Of a DNA stretch of 64,000 nt, positions 26,828 to 34,299 are shown piece after piece. The translations under genes and the position numbers were made by a program. The notes beneath the pieces were generated by a model. The model had not been told where the DNA came from and did no database searches. It worked only from the letters and a program-made list of their open reading frames with translations. This DNA comes from Mangrovibacterium lignilyticum (GTDB lineage Bacteria > Bacteroidota > Bacteroidia > Bacteroidales > Prolixibacteraceae): the NCBI RefSeq assembly GCF_010882175.1, contig NZ_WKLH01000005.1, positions 124,001 to 188,000 of the forward strand, in the 5' to 3' direction. Numbering within the stretch: the first letter of the stretch is position 1; each line of letters begins with the position of its first letter.

Positions 26828-27844
26828 TTAGCGCGACTTGGCGGAAGATTCCCGCTCCACCAGCTTTGTTTGGAGTACCAATGTTTCTGAAGTAATTTCT
26901 GATTTTAATCTTTTGAAGAACAGCTCGGCCGTTTTGCGCCCCATCTCATAAGTAGGGTGAGTGACCGATGTCAGCGGCGGATCAACAACCGTTGAATGAA
27001 ATTCGTCGGTGAACCCAACAACGCCGATGTCTTCAGGAATCTGCAAGCCTGCTTCTTTTATCGCTTTCATCAGACCAAAAGCAACAGTGTCGTTGATGCC
27101 AAAAACAGCATCCGGAGGATTGGGGAGCTTCAGCAGCCTTTTCATAGCGAGCTGTGCCGATTCGAAGGATAAGTCACATTGCTCAATTAAGTCCGGATCA
27201 ACGGTCATCCGACAATCGTTTAATCCGGCTAAATAACCACTCATGCGTTCCTTCGAAATGTTTAAATGCTCAGGCCCCGATACATAAGCAATTCTGTTGT
27301 AACCCTGATCATGAAAGTGTCGCACGATCTTTTGCGATGCGTCGTTGCTGTCAGCTATAACCGCCGGTATTTTATCAGTCAGGCAAACACGGTCGAACAT
27401 GACCACCGGAATATCTGCCTGAATGAGCTTCTCAAAGTGCGATGTGTCTGTTGTTTCCTGACTCATGCAAATGATCAATCCTTCAACTCGGGATTTTAGC
27501 AGGTTTTCGATCGACTCCTTTTCCTTAATATAGCTCTCGTTTGAACTGCTAATGACCACAAAATAACCATGCTCTTTGGCCACGCTCTCAATACCGGAAA
27601 TAATAGACGAATAGAAATGGGTAACCAAATCCGGGACGATAATTCCGATCATTCGGGTTGCTTGTTTCAGCAATCCCATCGCTAGCGGATTGGGGCTGTA
27701 GTTGCGCTCTGAGGCTAAATGTTTCACCTTTTGCCGAACTTCCTCGCTAATGTCGGGATGGTCTTTCAGCGCTCTGGAAACAGTTGAAATGGAAACATTC
27801 AATTCCTTCGCCAGGTCTTTCAGTGAAACATGTCTTTTACTCAT
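26828..27844 (-). CDS. LacI-family transcriptional regulator of the deoxyhexose operon
   Basis: A 338-residue repressor or activator. Residues 5-50 are the LacI helix-turn-helix and hinge (VSLKDLAKELNVSISTVSRAL, then RNYSPNPLAMGL), and residues 60-330 the periplasmic-binding-like sugar sensor domain (RMIGIIVPDLVTHFYSSIISG, VFGINDTVAFGLMKAI, GVVGFTDEFHSTVVDPPLTSV). It is divergent from the mutarotase-dehydrogenase-lactonase-dehydrogenase operon across a 193-bp gap that contains a 20-bp perfect palindrome, the natural candidate for its operator. The effector is probably L-rhamnose, L-fucose or a derived acid, inferred from the neighbours. Confidence 0.9.
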   Translation of the reverse strand: MSKRHVSLKDLAKELNVSISTVSRALKDHPDISEEVRQKVKHLASERNYSPNPLAMGLLKQATRMIGIIVPDLVTHFYSSIISGIESVAKEHGYFVVISSSNESYIKEKESIENLLKSRVEGLIICMSQETTDTSHFEKLIQADIPVVMFDRVCLTDKIPAVIADSNDASQKIVRHFHDQGYNRIAYVSGPEHLNISKERMSGYLAGLNDCRMTVDPDLIEQCDLSFESAQLAMKRLLKLPNPPDAVFGINDTVAFGLMKAIKEAGLQIPEDIGVVGFTDEFHSTVVDPPLTSVTHPTYEMGRKTAELFFKRLKSEITSETLVLQTKLVERESSAKSR

Positions 27845-27862
27845 TGCTCTTGTCTTGTTTTA

Positions 27863-27870
27863 CAAAAATA
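27863..27870 (-). promoter_or_regulatory. Candidate -7 element of the LacI-type regulator gene
   Basis: TATTTTTG on the minus strand, a full match to TAnnTTTG, 18 bases before the regulator ATG (27844). No good -33 TTTG is seen at 17-23 bases, so confidence is low. Confidence 0.35.
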
Positions 27871-27900
27871 GCTTTTTCTCTGTTGTTGCTTCTGTAACTG

Positions 27901-27986
27901 ACAACGCAACTTCTGTTATAGAACATTTTTTCAGTTCCGCAAAGCTTTGCGGAAAGCTTTGCATAAAGTTGGGTAGGTTGCGTTGT
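27901..27986. promoter_or_regulatory. Nested dyad control region of the LacI/mutarotase divergent promoter
   Basis: Perfect 20-bp palindrome TTCCGCAAAGCTTTGCGGAA at 27935-27954, followed directly by a second AAAGCTTT-GC half element (27953-27962). Both are enclosed by a perfect 10-bp inverted repeat, ACAACGCAAC at 27901-27910 and GTTGCGTTGT at 27977-27986, whose centre differs from that of the palindrome by one base. The central palindrome has the length and internal half-site shape of LacI-family operators. The outer arms could be a second site or a cruciform. Confidence 0.7.
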
Positions 27987-28017
27987 TTGCTAAACGAATG
28001 GATTTCAGCCAAATTTG
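27986..28017 (+). promoter_or_regulatory. Candidate promoter of the deoxyhexose operon
   Basis: TTTG at 27986-27989, 20-base spacer, then CAAATTTG at 28010-28017 (one mismatch to TAnnTTTG), 21 bases before the mutarotase ATG. The -33 element touches the right arm of the outer dyad, so a repressor bound there would block polymerase. Confidence 0.4.
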
Positions 28018-28037
28018 TAGAAAGAAGAAAGAATCTG

Positions 28038-28457
28038 ATGAAATTTAAACGCTACTGTAAAACGCTTTTGCTTGAAAACGATCCACAATTGATTGAAGCA
28101 TACAAGGAGGTTCATGCCAAAGGAAATACCTGGCCGGAGATTGGTCAGGGAATGAAAGAGGTTGGCATTCTCGATATGGAAATCTATCTGCATGAAAACC
28201 GGCTGTTTATGATCATGGACACAGTCCCCGGTTTCGACCACGATAAAGCGATGGTTGAATTGGCTGCTAAGCCCCGGCAAGCAGAATGGGAGGCTTTTGT
28301 TTCCCGTTTTCAGGTGACTTCAGAATCGGCAACTGCTGATGAGAAATGGCAGTTGATGGAACGGATCTATGAATTGGACCAACAGGAAGAATACAAAGCA
28401 GAAGAAGGTCAGCAAAAGGAAATTCGAGATGAAAGCAAAAGCATTGGGATTAACTGA
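28038..28457 (+). CDS. L-rhamnose/L-fucose mutarotase family protein
   Basis: A 139-residue protein of the RhaM/YiiL (PF05336) family, which interconverts the alpha and beta anomers of L-rhamnose or L-fucose. The start at 28038 gives MKFKRYCKTLLLENDPQLIEAY, the conserved N-terminus; a longer frame extending back to 27702 reads through the control region and the LacI gene and is not credible. Conserved blocks are EVHAKGNTWPEIGQGMKEVGI (with the catalytic His) and DMEIYLHENRLFMIMDT. The C-terminus (from about residue 105) is charged and Gln/Glu-rich, somewhat longer than the roughly 105 residues of typical mutarotases. It overlaps the next gene by 29 bases. Confidence 0.88.
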   Translation: MKFKRYCKTLLLENDPQLIEAYKEVHAKGNTWPEIGQGMKEVGILDMEIYLHENRLFMIMDTVPGFDHDKAMVELAAKPRQAEWEAFVSRFQVTSESATADEKWQLMERIYELDQQEEYKAEEGQQKEIRDESKSIGIN

Positions 28458-29469
28458 GATTGTTTGTCCGCCGATTATTTACGGTACCAGTTTTTTGGGA
28501 AATCTGTACCGGGAATTGAGCTGGGACGAGAAACTCTCGTTGATGAAAGAATGGTTTAAGGTTTCGGATGGAACGGTGATGATTGACAGTGCCGGGAAAT
28601 ACGGAGCCGGCCTGGCTTTGGAAGTAATCGGCAAAGGGTTGCTTGAGTTGGGCATATTGCCACGAGAAATCACAATCAGCAATAAGCTGGGATGGTACCG
28701 GGTGCCGCTTGAAACCGAAGAGCCAACTTTCGAACCGGGAGCATGGGCTAACCTGGAATACGACGCTGTTCAGCGAATCAGTTACGACGGCATATTGGAG
28801 TGCTGGCAGCAGGGATGTGAATTGCTGGGAGGCGTTTACAAGCCCCAAGTTGTTTCGGTGCACGACCCCGATGAATATTTGGCTGCAGCGGCAGATGCTA
28901 CAGACCGGCAAAAGCGGCTGGAGGATATTATTGGTGCCTACAAAGCCCTATTCGGACTCAAAGAGAAAGGTGAAGTTCAAGCCGTTGGCATTGGCTCCAA
29001 AGACTGGCTGGTCATCAAAGAATTATATGAACAGGTGAAGTTTGATTGGGTGATGTTTGCCAATAAATTTACCATTTATCACCATCCGAAAGCAATTCTG
29101 GACTTCCTGGAAAAACTTGGAAAAGATGGCGTTGGCGTGATCAATTCAGCCGTTTTTAATGCTGGTTTTTTAACCGGAGGCGAGTATTTTGATTACCGCA
29201 TCGTGAATCGGGAAAATCCGAATGACATGCACCTGTTTAAATGGCGGGAGAAGTTCTTTGCCGTTTGCGACAAATTTGAAGTAGCCCCCGGCGATGCCTG
29301 TTTGAAATTTGCTTTGTCGGCGCCGCAAATTATATCGGTTGCGCTCAACCCGAGTAAACCGAAGCGCATGGCGCATAACAGAGCACTTCTCGATATGGAG
29401 TTTCCTGCTGCTTTTTGGGCAGAACTGAAAAAGCAGGGAATCATTGAGACTAGCTATCCTTATTTGTAA
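28429..29469 (+). CDS. Aldo/keto reductase, L-fucose/D-threo-aldose 1-dehydrogenase type
   Basis: A 346-residue AKR that probably oxidises the aldose C1 to the lactone with NAD(P)+. The start at 28429 gives [27 protein letters not shown], matching homologues; it lies inside the end of the mutarotase gene. AKR features: catalytic Asp and Tyr in [21 protein letters not shown], Lys in [10 protein letters not shown], and His in [11 protein letters not shown]. The cofactor-binding C-terminus contains [16 protein letters not shown]. It stands between mutarotase and lactonase genes, so the order of a non-phosphorylative L-fucose or L-rhamnose route is followed step by step. Confidence 0.85.
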   Translation: MKAKALGLTEIVCPPIIYGTSFLGNLYRELSWDEKLSLMKEWFKVSDGTVMIDSAGKYGAGLALEVIGKGLLELGILPREITISNKLGWYRVPLETEEPTFEPGAWANLEYDAVQRISYDGILECWQQGCELLGGVYKPQVVSVHDPDEYLAAAADATDRQKRLEDIIGAYKALFGLKEKGEVQAVGIGSKDWLVIKELYEQVKFDWVMFANKFTIYHHPKAILDFLEKLGKDGVGVINSAVFNAGFLTGGEYFDYRIVNRENPNDMHLFKWREKFFAVCDKFEVAPGDACLKFALSAPQIISVALNPSKPKRMAHNRALLDMEFPAAFWAELKKQGIIETSYPYL

Positions 29470-29479
29470 ATCGTTGGTT

Positions 29480-30307
29480 ATGATCATAGATACGCATCAT
29501 CATTATTGGGACTATAATCCGGTTGAATTCGATTGGATTGACGACGAGATGGCGACAATTCGCCGCAGTTTTCTCCCCGAAGATTTAAAAACAACACTGA
29601 AGGATACCAATGTGACCGGAGTTGTGACGGTTCAGGCGCGTCAATGTTTGGAAGAAACCGACTGGCTGCTGAAGCTGGCTGCTGAAAATGATTTTATGAA
29701 AGGAATCGTTGGCTGGTTGCCGTTGGCTGCTGAAAATATTGATGAATTGCTAACGAAGTACAGCTCCAATCAATGGTTGAAAGCGGTTCGCCATGTGGTA
29801 CAGGGAGAGCCTGATCCGGAGTTTATTCTGGGAAAGGAATTCAACAGGGGAATCACGCTGCTCAAAAACTACGGATTGGTCTATGATATCCTGATTTTCG
29901 AGCACCAGTTGCCGAATACCATTCGCTTTGTTGATCAACATCCCGATCAGCAATTCGTGCTGGACCACATTGCTAAACCACGAATTAAAGTCAATGCGTT
30001 TGAGCCTTGGGCGAAAAATATCCGGGAACTGGCAAAACGTGAAAATGTCAGCTGCAAAATAAGCGGAATGGTAACCGAGGCCGATTTTAAAAGCTGGACT
30101 GAAGAACAGCTGAGACCCTACTTCGACGTTGTTTTGGAAGCCTTTGGACCAAAACGTCTGCTCTATGGCTCCGATTGGCCGGTGTGTCTGGTAGCAACTG
30201 AATATGCCAATTGGTTGAACTTGGTGAAAAAGAACCTGGCTCAATTTAGCGCAGAAGAACAGGATATGATATTGTATAAAAATGCCGAAAAGGCTTATCA
30301 ACTCTAA
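29480..30307 (+). CDS. Amidohydrolase-family sugar lactonase (L-fucono- or L-rhamnono-lactonase)
   Basis: A 275-residue metal-dependent hydrolase of the amidohydrolase_2 family that opens the aldonolactone made by the preceding dehydrogenase. Start at 29480 gives [14 protein letters not shown], where the D-x-H-x-H (here DTHHH) metal motif is at residues 4-8. Further blocks are [20 protein letters not shown], the [12 protein letters not shown] metal/substrate His near residue 155 and the terminal [16 protein letters not shown] with the catalytic Asp near 235. It starts 10 bp after the dehydrogenase and is followed 13 bp later by a zinc dehydrogenase. Fucono- and rhamnono-lactonases are close relatives and cannot be separated by eye. 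Confidence 0.87.
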   Translation: MIIDTHHHYWDYNPVEFDWIDDEMATIRRSFLPEDLKTTLKDTNVTGVVTVQARQCLEETDWLLKLAAENDFMKGIVGWLPLAAENIDELLTKYSSNQWLKAVRHVVQGEPDPEFILGKEFNRGITLLKNYGLVYDILIFEHQLPNTIRFVDQHPDQQFVLDHIAKPRIKVNAFEPWAKNIRELAKRENVSCKISGMVTEADFKSWTEEQLRPYFDVVLEAFGPKRLLYGSDWPVCLVATEYANWLNLVKKNLAQFSAEEQDMILYKNAEKAYQL

Positions 30308-30320
30308 TACTCAATTTAAA

Positions 30321-31337
30321 ATGAAAGCAATAGAAATACTAAAAGCAGGAGAGATGCAAGTGGTTGAGCGCGACATGCCTCAAATGGGAGCCAGCGACAT
30401 CCTGCTGAAATTAAAATATGTGGGCTTTTGCGGCTCCGACCTAAGCACTTATTTGGGAAAGAACCCCTTGGTTCAGTATCCGCGCATTCCCGGGCACGAG
30501 ATTTCGGCTGTAATTGAAGAAATTGGCGATCAGGTTCCCGGTTCGTTTACCGTTGGTCAGCCGGTGACTGTCGTTCCTTATACCAATTGCGGGCAGTGTA
30601 CTTCTTGTAAACAGAAGCGCTTCAACGCCTGTCGTTACAATCAAACGTTGGGTGTACAGCGCGATGGGGCTATGGCTGAATACATTGCTGTTCCCTGGCA
30701 AAAAGTTTTGAAAGATGAAGCTTTATCGGATGTCCAATTGGCTTTGGTTGAACCGATGACCGTTGGTTTCCACGCGATTGATAATGGTAAGGTGACCGAC
30801 CTGGACACGGTAATGGTTTTTGGCTGTGGCATGATTGGCAGCGGCGCGATTGTTCGTGCAAAACTACGTGGTGCGACCGTCATCGCAGTTGATATTGATG
30901 ATTCGAAACTGGCGATTGCAAAAAAACTTGGTGCTGAATATACCATCAATTCGAAAGATCAGAACTTACATGAGGAATTGGAAAAAATTACGAATGGAGA
31001 TGGCCCAACAGTGGTTATCGAGGCTGCCGGAAATCCCATAACCTATAAGTCGGCGATTGAAGAGGTTGCATTTGCGGGACGGGTTGTATGTATCGGTTAT
31101 GCCGGAAATGAAGTATCCTTCCCAACTAAACTTTGGGTGCAAAAGGAAATGGAAATCATGGGTTCCCGCAATGCCAATCCAACCGATTTTGAGGCCGTGA
31201 TGAAATATTTGAAACAGAGTGATCTGGACGAAAATGTATTGATTTCGCGAACCGTGTGTCCGGAAGAAGCACCGCAGGCAATGAAAGATTGGTCTGAAGC
31301 TCCCGGAAATATATTAAAAATTTTGGTCAAATTTTAA
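30321..31337 (+). CDS. Zinc-dependent alcohol dehydrogenase (MDR family), sugar-acid dehydrogenase
   Basis: A 338-residue medium-chain dehydrogenase. Start at 30321 (MKAIEILKAGEMQVVERDMP) is chosen over an upstream in-frame codon because it begins at the conserved N-terminus. The catalytic zinc ligands are in VGFCGSDLSTYLG (Cys) and RIPGHEISAVIEE (His, Glu); the structural-zinc lobe has CGQCTSCKQKRFNAC (four Cys). The Rossmann motif is VMVFGCGMIGSGAIVRAK. C-terminal block IMGSRNANPTDFEAVMKYL resembles L-galactonate/tagaturonate-type dehydrogenases such as LgoD. In this operon it may oxidise L-galactonate-type or 2-keto-3-deoxy acids. No acid dehydratase or aldolase is next to it, so the pathway is incomplete here. 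Confidence 0.85.
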   Translation: MKAIEILKAGEMQVVERDMPQMGASDILLKLKYVGFCGSDLSTYLGKNPLVQYPRIPGHEISAVIEEIGDQVPGSFTVGQPVTVVPYTNCGQCTSCKQKRFNACRYNQTLGVQRDGAMAEYIAVPWQKVLKDEALSDVQLALVEPMTVGFHAIDNGKVTDLDTVMVFGCGMIGSGAIVRAKLRGATVIAVDIDDSKLAIAKKLGAEYTINSKDQNLHEELEKITNGDGPTVVIEAAGNPITYKSAIEEVAFAGRVVCIGYAGNEVSFPTKLWVQKEMEIMGSRNANPTDFEAVMKYLKQSDLDENVLISRTVCPEEAPQAMKDWSEAPGNILKILVKF

Positions 31338-31356
31338 AAACACATTCAGCAAAATA

Positions 31357-31402
31357 AAAGTCGGATATCTTTTCAGGTAGGAAGAGTTATCCGACTTTTT
31401 TA
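31357..31402 (+). terminator. Rho-independent terminator of the deoxyhexose operon
   Basis: An 11-bp stem AAAGTCGGATA / TATCCGACTTT with a 20-base loop and a T-run, 20 bp after the zinc dehydrogenase stop. It separates that operon from the GH78 gene. Confidence 0.78.
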
Positions 31403-31425
31403 TAATAACTTAATTCCTTTCTGCT

Positions 31426-31457
31426 TTTGGTCCCCAGCAATTAATTGAATAATTTCG
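31426..31457 (+). promoter_or_regulatory. Candidate promoter of the alpha-L-rhamnosidase gene
   Basis: TTTG at 31426-31429, 20-base spacer, TAATTTCG at 31450-31457 (one mismatch to TAnnTTTG), 27 bases before the ATG at 31484. The position just after a strong terminator supports a separate promoter. Confidence 0.4.
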
Positions 31458-31483
31458 AAAGCAGAAATCTAACGGTTTTAGCC

Positions 31484-34234
31484 ATGAACTATCAAAGAAC
31501 ATTCCTATCTCTCTTAATTATATTTTCATCTTTCGTTGCCTCCGCTCAGGTTCAGCTTGGCGGGTTAACCTGTGAGCTGCTCAATAACCCGTTGGGCATT
31601 GAAACACTTCAACCTCGATTGGGTTGGAAGATTGAAAGTGATCAGCGCAATGTACAGCAAACTGAATATCAGGTGCTGGTTGCTTCTTCACCCAATAAAT
31701 TGACTGAAGATTCGGCTGATCTCTGGAATTCAGGTAAAATTGAAAGCAATCACTCGCAGCTGGTTTCCTACAACGGGAAAAGGTTGAAAAGTGACGACAA
31801 TTGTTTTTGGAAAGTAAAAGTTTGGACCAACAAAGGAGAAAGCGACTGGAGTGAGCCTGCAAAATGGAGCATGGGCTTACTTTATTTCAAAGATTGGCGT
31901 GCTCGCTGGATCGGATTCGATCGGGCATTTCCCTGGGATGACGATTCCTTTCATGCGCGGCTTTCGGCCCGCTATTTCCGCAAGGAATTTAAGTTGAAAA
32001 AGGAGATTCAGGAAGCGAAAGCCTACATCATTGGGTTGGGGCTTTACGAGCTAAGCTTGAACGGAGAAAAGGTCGGTGAGTCGGTTTTAGCTCCTTCACC
32101 AACAGACTACGATCAAAATATCAAATACAACATTTACGACTTGACCGATGAGTTGAAAAGCGGCCAAAATGCCATCGGAGTGGTTGTTGGAAACGGCCGC
32201 TATTACACCATGCGTCAACACTACAAAGGCTACAAAATCAAGAATTTTGGCTTTCCCAAACTACTTTTTCAACTTGTTGTGAAATACACGGATGGAAGTA
32301 CAGAATATATCCGCTCAGACAATAGTTGGAAGGGAACTGCCGACGGGCCAATCCGCTCGAACAACGAATATGATGGCGAAGAATACGATGCCCGCAAGGA
32401 AATGCCGGGTTGGAATAAAGTTGGTTTCGACGACAGCAATTGGTTGGAACCGGAATACGTTGAGCACCCCGACGCCAAATACGAGGCTCAACTGAACCCC
32501 AACATGAAAGTATTGAACGAAATTAGGCCGGTTGCCATTCGCGAGCAAAGTCCCGGTAAATACATTTTGGATTTGGGGCAGAATATCGCCGGATGGCTTC
32601 AACTGAAAGCAAACGGAAGCGAAGGTGATACCATTACTATGCGTTTTGGTGAAATTCTGCATGACGATGGAGAACTATTCACTACAAACTTGCGCGATGC
32701 CCAGGCCCAGGCCAAATATATTTTGAAGGGCAAAGGAATCGAAACATGGGAGCCACGATTTGTTTATTACGGTTTCCGGTATGTTGAGATTACCGGATGG
32801 CCGGGCAAACCTACAGTCGATGATTTTGTGGGCAAAGTGGTTTCGGATGAGATGGCTGTTCATGGAACTTTTACAAGCTCGAATTCACTGATCAACCAAA
32901 TTTATAAAAACGCTTATTGGGGCATTCTGAGCAATTATAAAGGAATGCCGGTCGACTGTCCGCAGCGGAACGAGCGTCAACCCTGGTTGGGAGACCGAAC
33001 GGTTGGTTGTTATGGCGAGAACTTCGTTTTTGGCAACGCGGCTTTGTACCGAAAATGGCTCGACGATATTGCATACTCGCAAAAGCCTGATGGAACCATC
33101 AGCGATGTGGCTCCGGCTTATTGGCGTTACTATAGCGACAACATGAGCTGGTGCGGAACGTTCCTGATGGTTGCTGATATGTTGTACCGGCACACCGGCG
33201 ATACGGAACCGATTATCAAGCATTATGCGGCAATGAAAAAGTGGCTGAGCTACATGGAAGATCGCTACCTGAAAGATGGCGTCATGACCAAAGACAGCTA
33301 TGGCGACTGGTGCGAACCACCTGCAACAATCGAAGAAGGGCGAGGTAAGAGTGCCGACCGCAAATATCCAAGTGCGTTGATTTCGACGGCCTACTATTAT
33401 CACTATTTGGAATTAATGCAGCAGTTTGCGGAACTGAGTGGGCAGGAGCAAGATATTCCGGAATACAAGCAACAGGCCGGAATAGTCGAAGAAGCTTTTC
33501 AGAAAACTTTCTACAAACCTGAATTGGAAGGCTATGGCGAAAATAAACTAACGGAAAATATATTGGCTGTGGCCATGGGACTGGTTCCTGAAAATAAGAA
33601 AGAAGAACTGATTCGGACGATTGTAAATACGATCGAAGTCACCAATAATGGGCATTTGAGTACCGGGGTAATTGGTACGCAGTGGATCATGCGTACGCTG
33701 ACTCAAAACGGGCATGCCGATTTGGCATGGAAACTGGCGACCAACACCACCTACCCAAGCTGGGGTTACATGGTTGAAAATGGTGCAACAACGATTTGGG
33801 AGCTTTGGAACGGCAACACAGCGGCTCCCAAAATGAATTCGTACAATCATGTGATGATGCTGGGCGATTTGTTGATTTGGTTTTATGAAGATCTGGCCGG
33901 TATCAAATCGAGTGACGACCAGGTTGGGTTCAAGCAAATTATCATGAAGCCGGAAATGATTGACGGACTTGATTTCGTCAATGCGTCTTATGAATCGCCC
34001 TACGGTGCCATCAAGAGCAGCTGGACTAAAAAGAAAAAGAAATTTGAGTGGACCATTTCTGTTCCGGCAAACACAACGGCTCTGGTTTATGTGCCTGCTG
34101 GTTTGTTGAAAGATTTAAAAGAAGGTGATAACGCAATTGATGAATCTTCTTCGATTACAATTGTGAAAGCTGAAGAAGGGCGCGTTGTGCTCGAAGTTGG
34201 TTCAGGTAATTATCAGTTCAGCTCGAAATTATAA
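31484..34234 (+). CDS. Glycoside hydrolase family 78, alpha-L-rhamnosidase
   Basis: A 916-residue secreted hydrolase that releases terminal L-rhamnose. The ATG at 31484 starts a good signal peptide (RTFLSLLIIFSSFVASAQ). Domains in order: N-terminal Ig-like domain (to about 130, with LRPRLGW-like TLQPRLGWKIESDQRNVQQT), beta-sandwich/carbohydrate domain with YIIGLGLYELSLNGEKVGESVLAPSPTDY-like region at about residues 175-205, the GH78 (alpha/alpha)6 catalytic barrel with acid motif CPQRNERQPWLGDRTV near residue 490 and TISDVAPAYWRYYSDNMSWCGT, and NGATTIWELWNG near residue 770, then a C-terminal beta domain. It lies next to the deoxyhexose operon, which could catabolise the released sugar, and near the pectin locus (rhamnogalacturonan). 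Confidence 0.92.
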   Translation: MNYQRTFLSLLIIFSSFVASAQVQLGGLTCELLNNPLGIETLQPRLGWKIESDQRNVQQTEYQVLVASSPNKLTEDSADLWNSGKIESNHSQLVSYNGKRLKSDDNCFWKVKVWTNKGESDWSEPAKWSMGLLYFKDWRARWIGFDRAFPWDDDSFHARLSARYFRKEFKLKKEIQEAKAYIIGLGLYELSLNGEKVGESVLAPSPTDYDQNIKYNIYDLTDELKSGQNAIGVVVGNGRYYTMRQHYKGYKIKNFGFPKLLFQLVVKYTDGSTEYIRSDNSWKGTADGPIRSNNEYDGEEYDARKEMPGWNKVGFDDSNWLEPEYVEHPDAKYEAQLNPNMKVLNEIRPVAIREQSPGKYILDLGQNIAGWLQLKANGSEGDTITMRFGEILHDDGELFTTNLRDAQAQAKYILKGKGIETWEPRFVYYGFRYVEITGWPGKPTVDDFVGKVVSDEMAVHGTFTSSNSLINQIYKNAYWGILSNYKGMPVDCPQRNERQPWLGDRTVGCYGENFVFGNAALYRKWLDDIAYSQKPDGTISDVAPAYWRYYSDNMSWCGTFLMVADMLYRHTGDTEPIIKHYAAMKKWLSYMEDRYLKDGVMTKDSYGDWCEPPATIEEGRGKSADRKYPSALISTAYYYHYLELMQQFAELSGQEQDIPEYKQQAGIVEEAFQKTFYKPELEGYGENKLTENILAVAMGLVPENKKEELIRTIVNTIEVTNNGHLSTGVIGTQWIMRTLTQNGHADLAWKLATNTTYPSWGYMVENGATTIWELWNGNTAAPKMNSYNHVMMLGDLLIWFYEDLAGIKSSDDQVGFKQIIMKPEMIDGLDFVNASYESPYGAIKSSWTKKKKKFEWTISVPANTTALVYVPAGLLKDLKEGDNAIDESSSITIVKAEEGRVVLEVGSGNYQFSSKL

Positions 34235-34245
34235 CGATTAGAGGA

Positions 34246-34284
34246 AATAAGCTCCAGACAGCTCTTGGTTGTCTGGAGCTTATT
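34246..34284. terminator. Bidirectional terminator between GH78 and octaheme cytochrome genes
   Basis: A 15-bp perfect stem AATAAGCTCCAGACA / TGTCTGGAGCTTATT with a 9-base loop between convergent genes. A/T-rich bases flank both sides, though the T tracts are short. Confidence 0.75.
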
Positions 34285-34299
34285 TGTTGTGTTTCAACT

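Noticed and set aside
27702-28037. N-terminal extension of the mutarotase frame
   Set aside because: It crosses the LacI gene on the other strand and the palindromic control region; homologues start at 28038.
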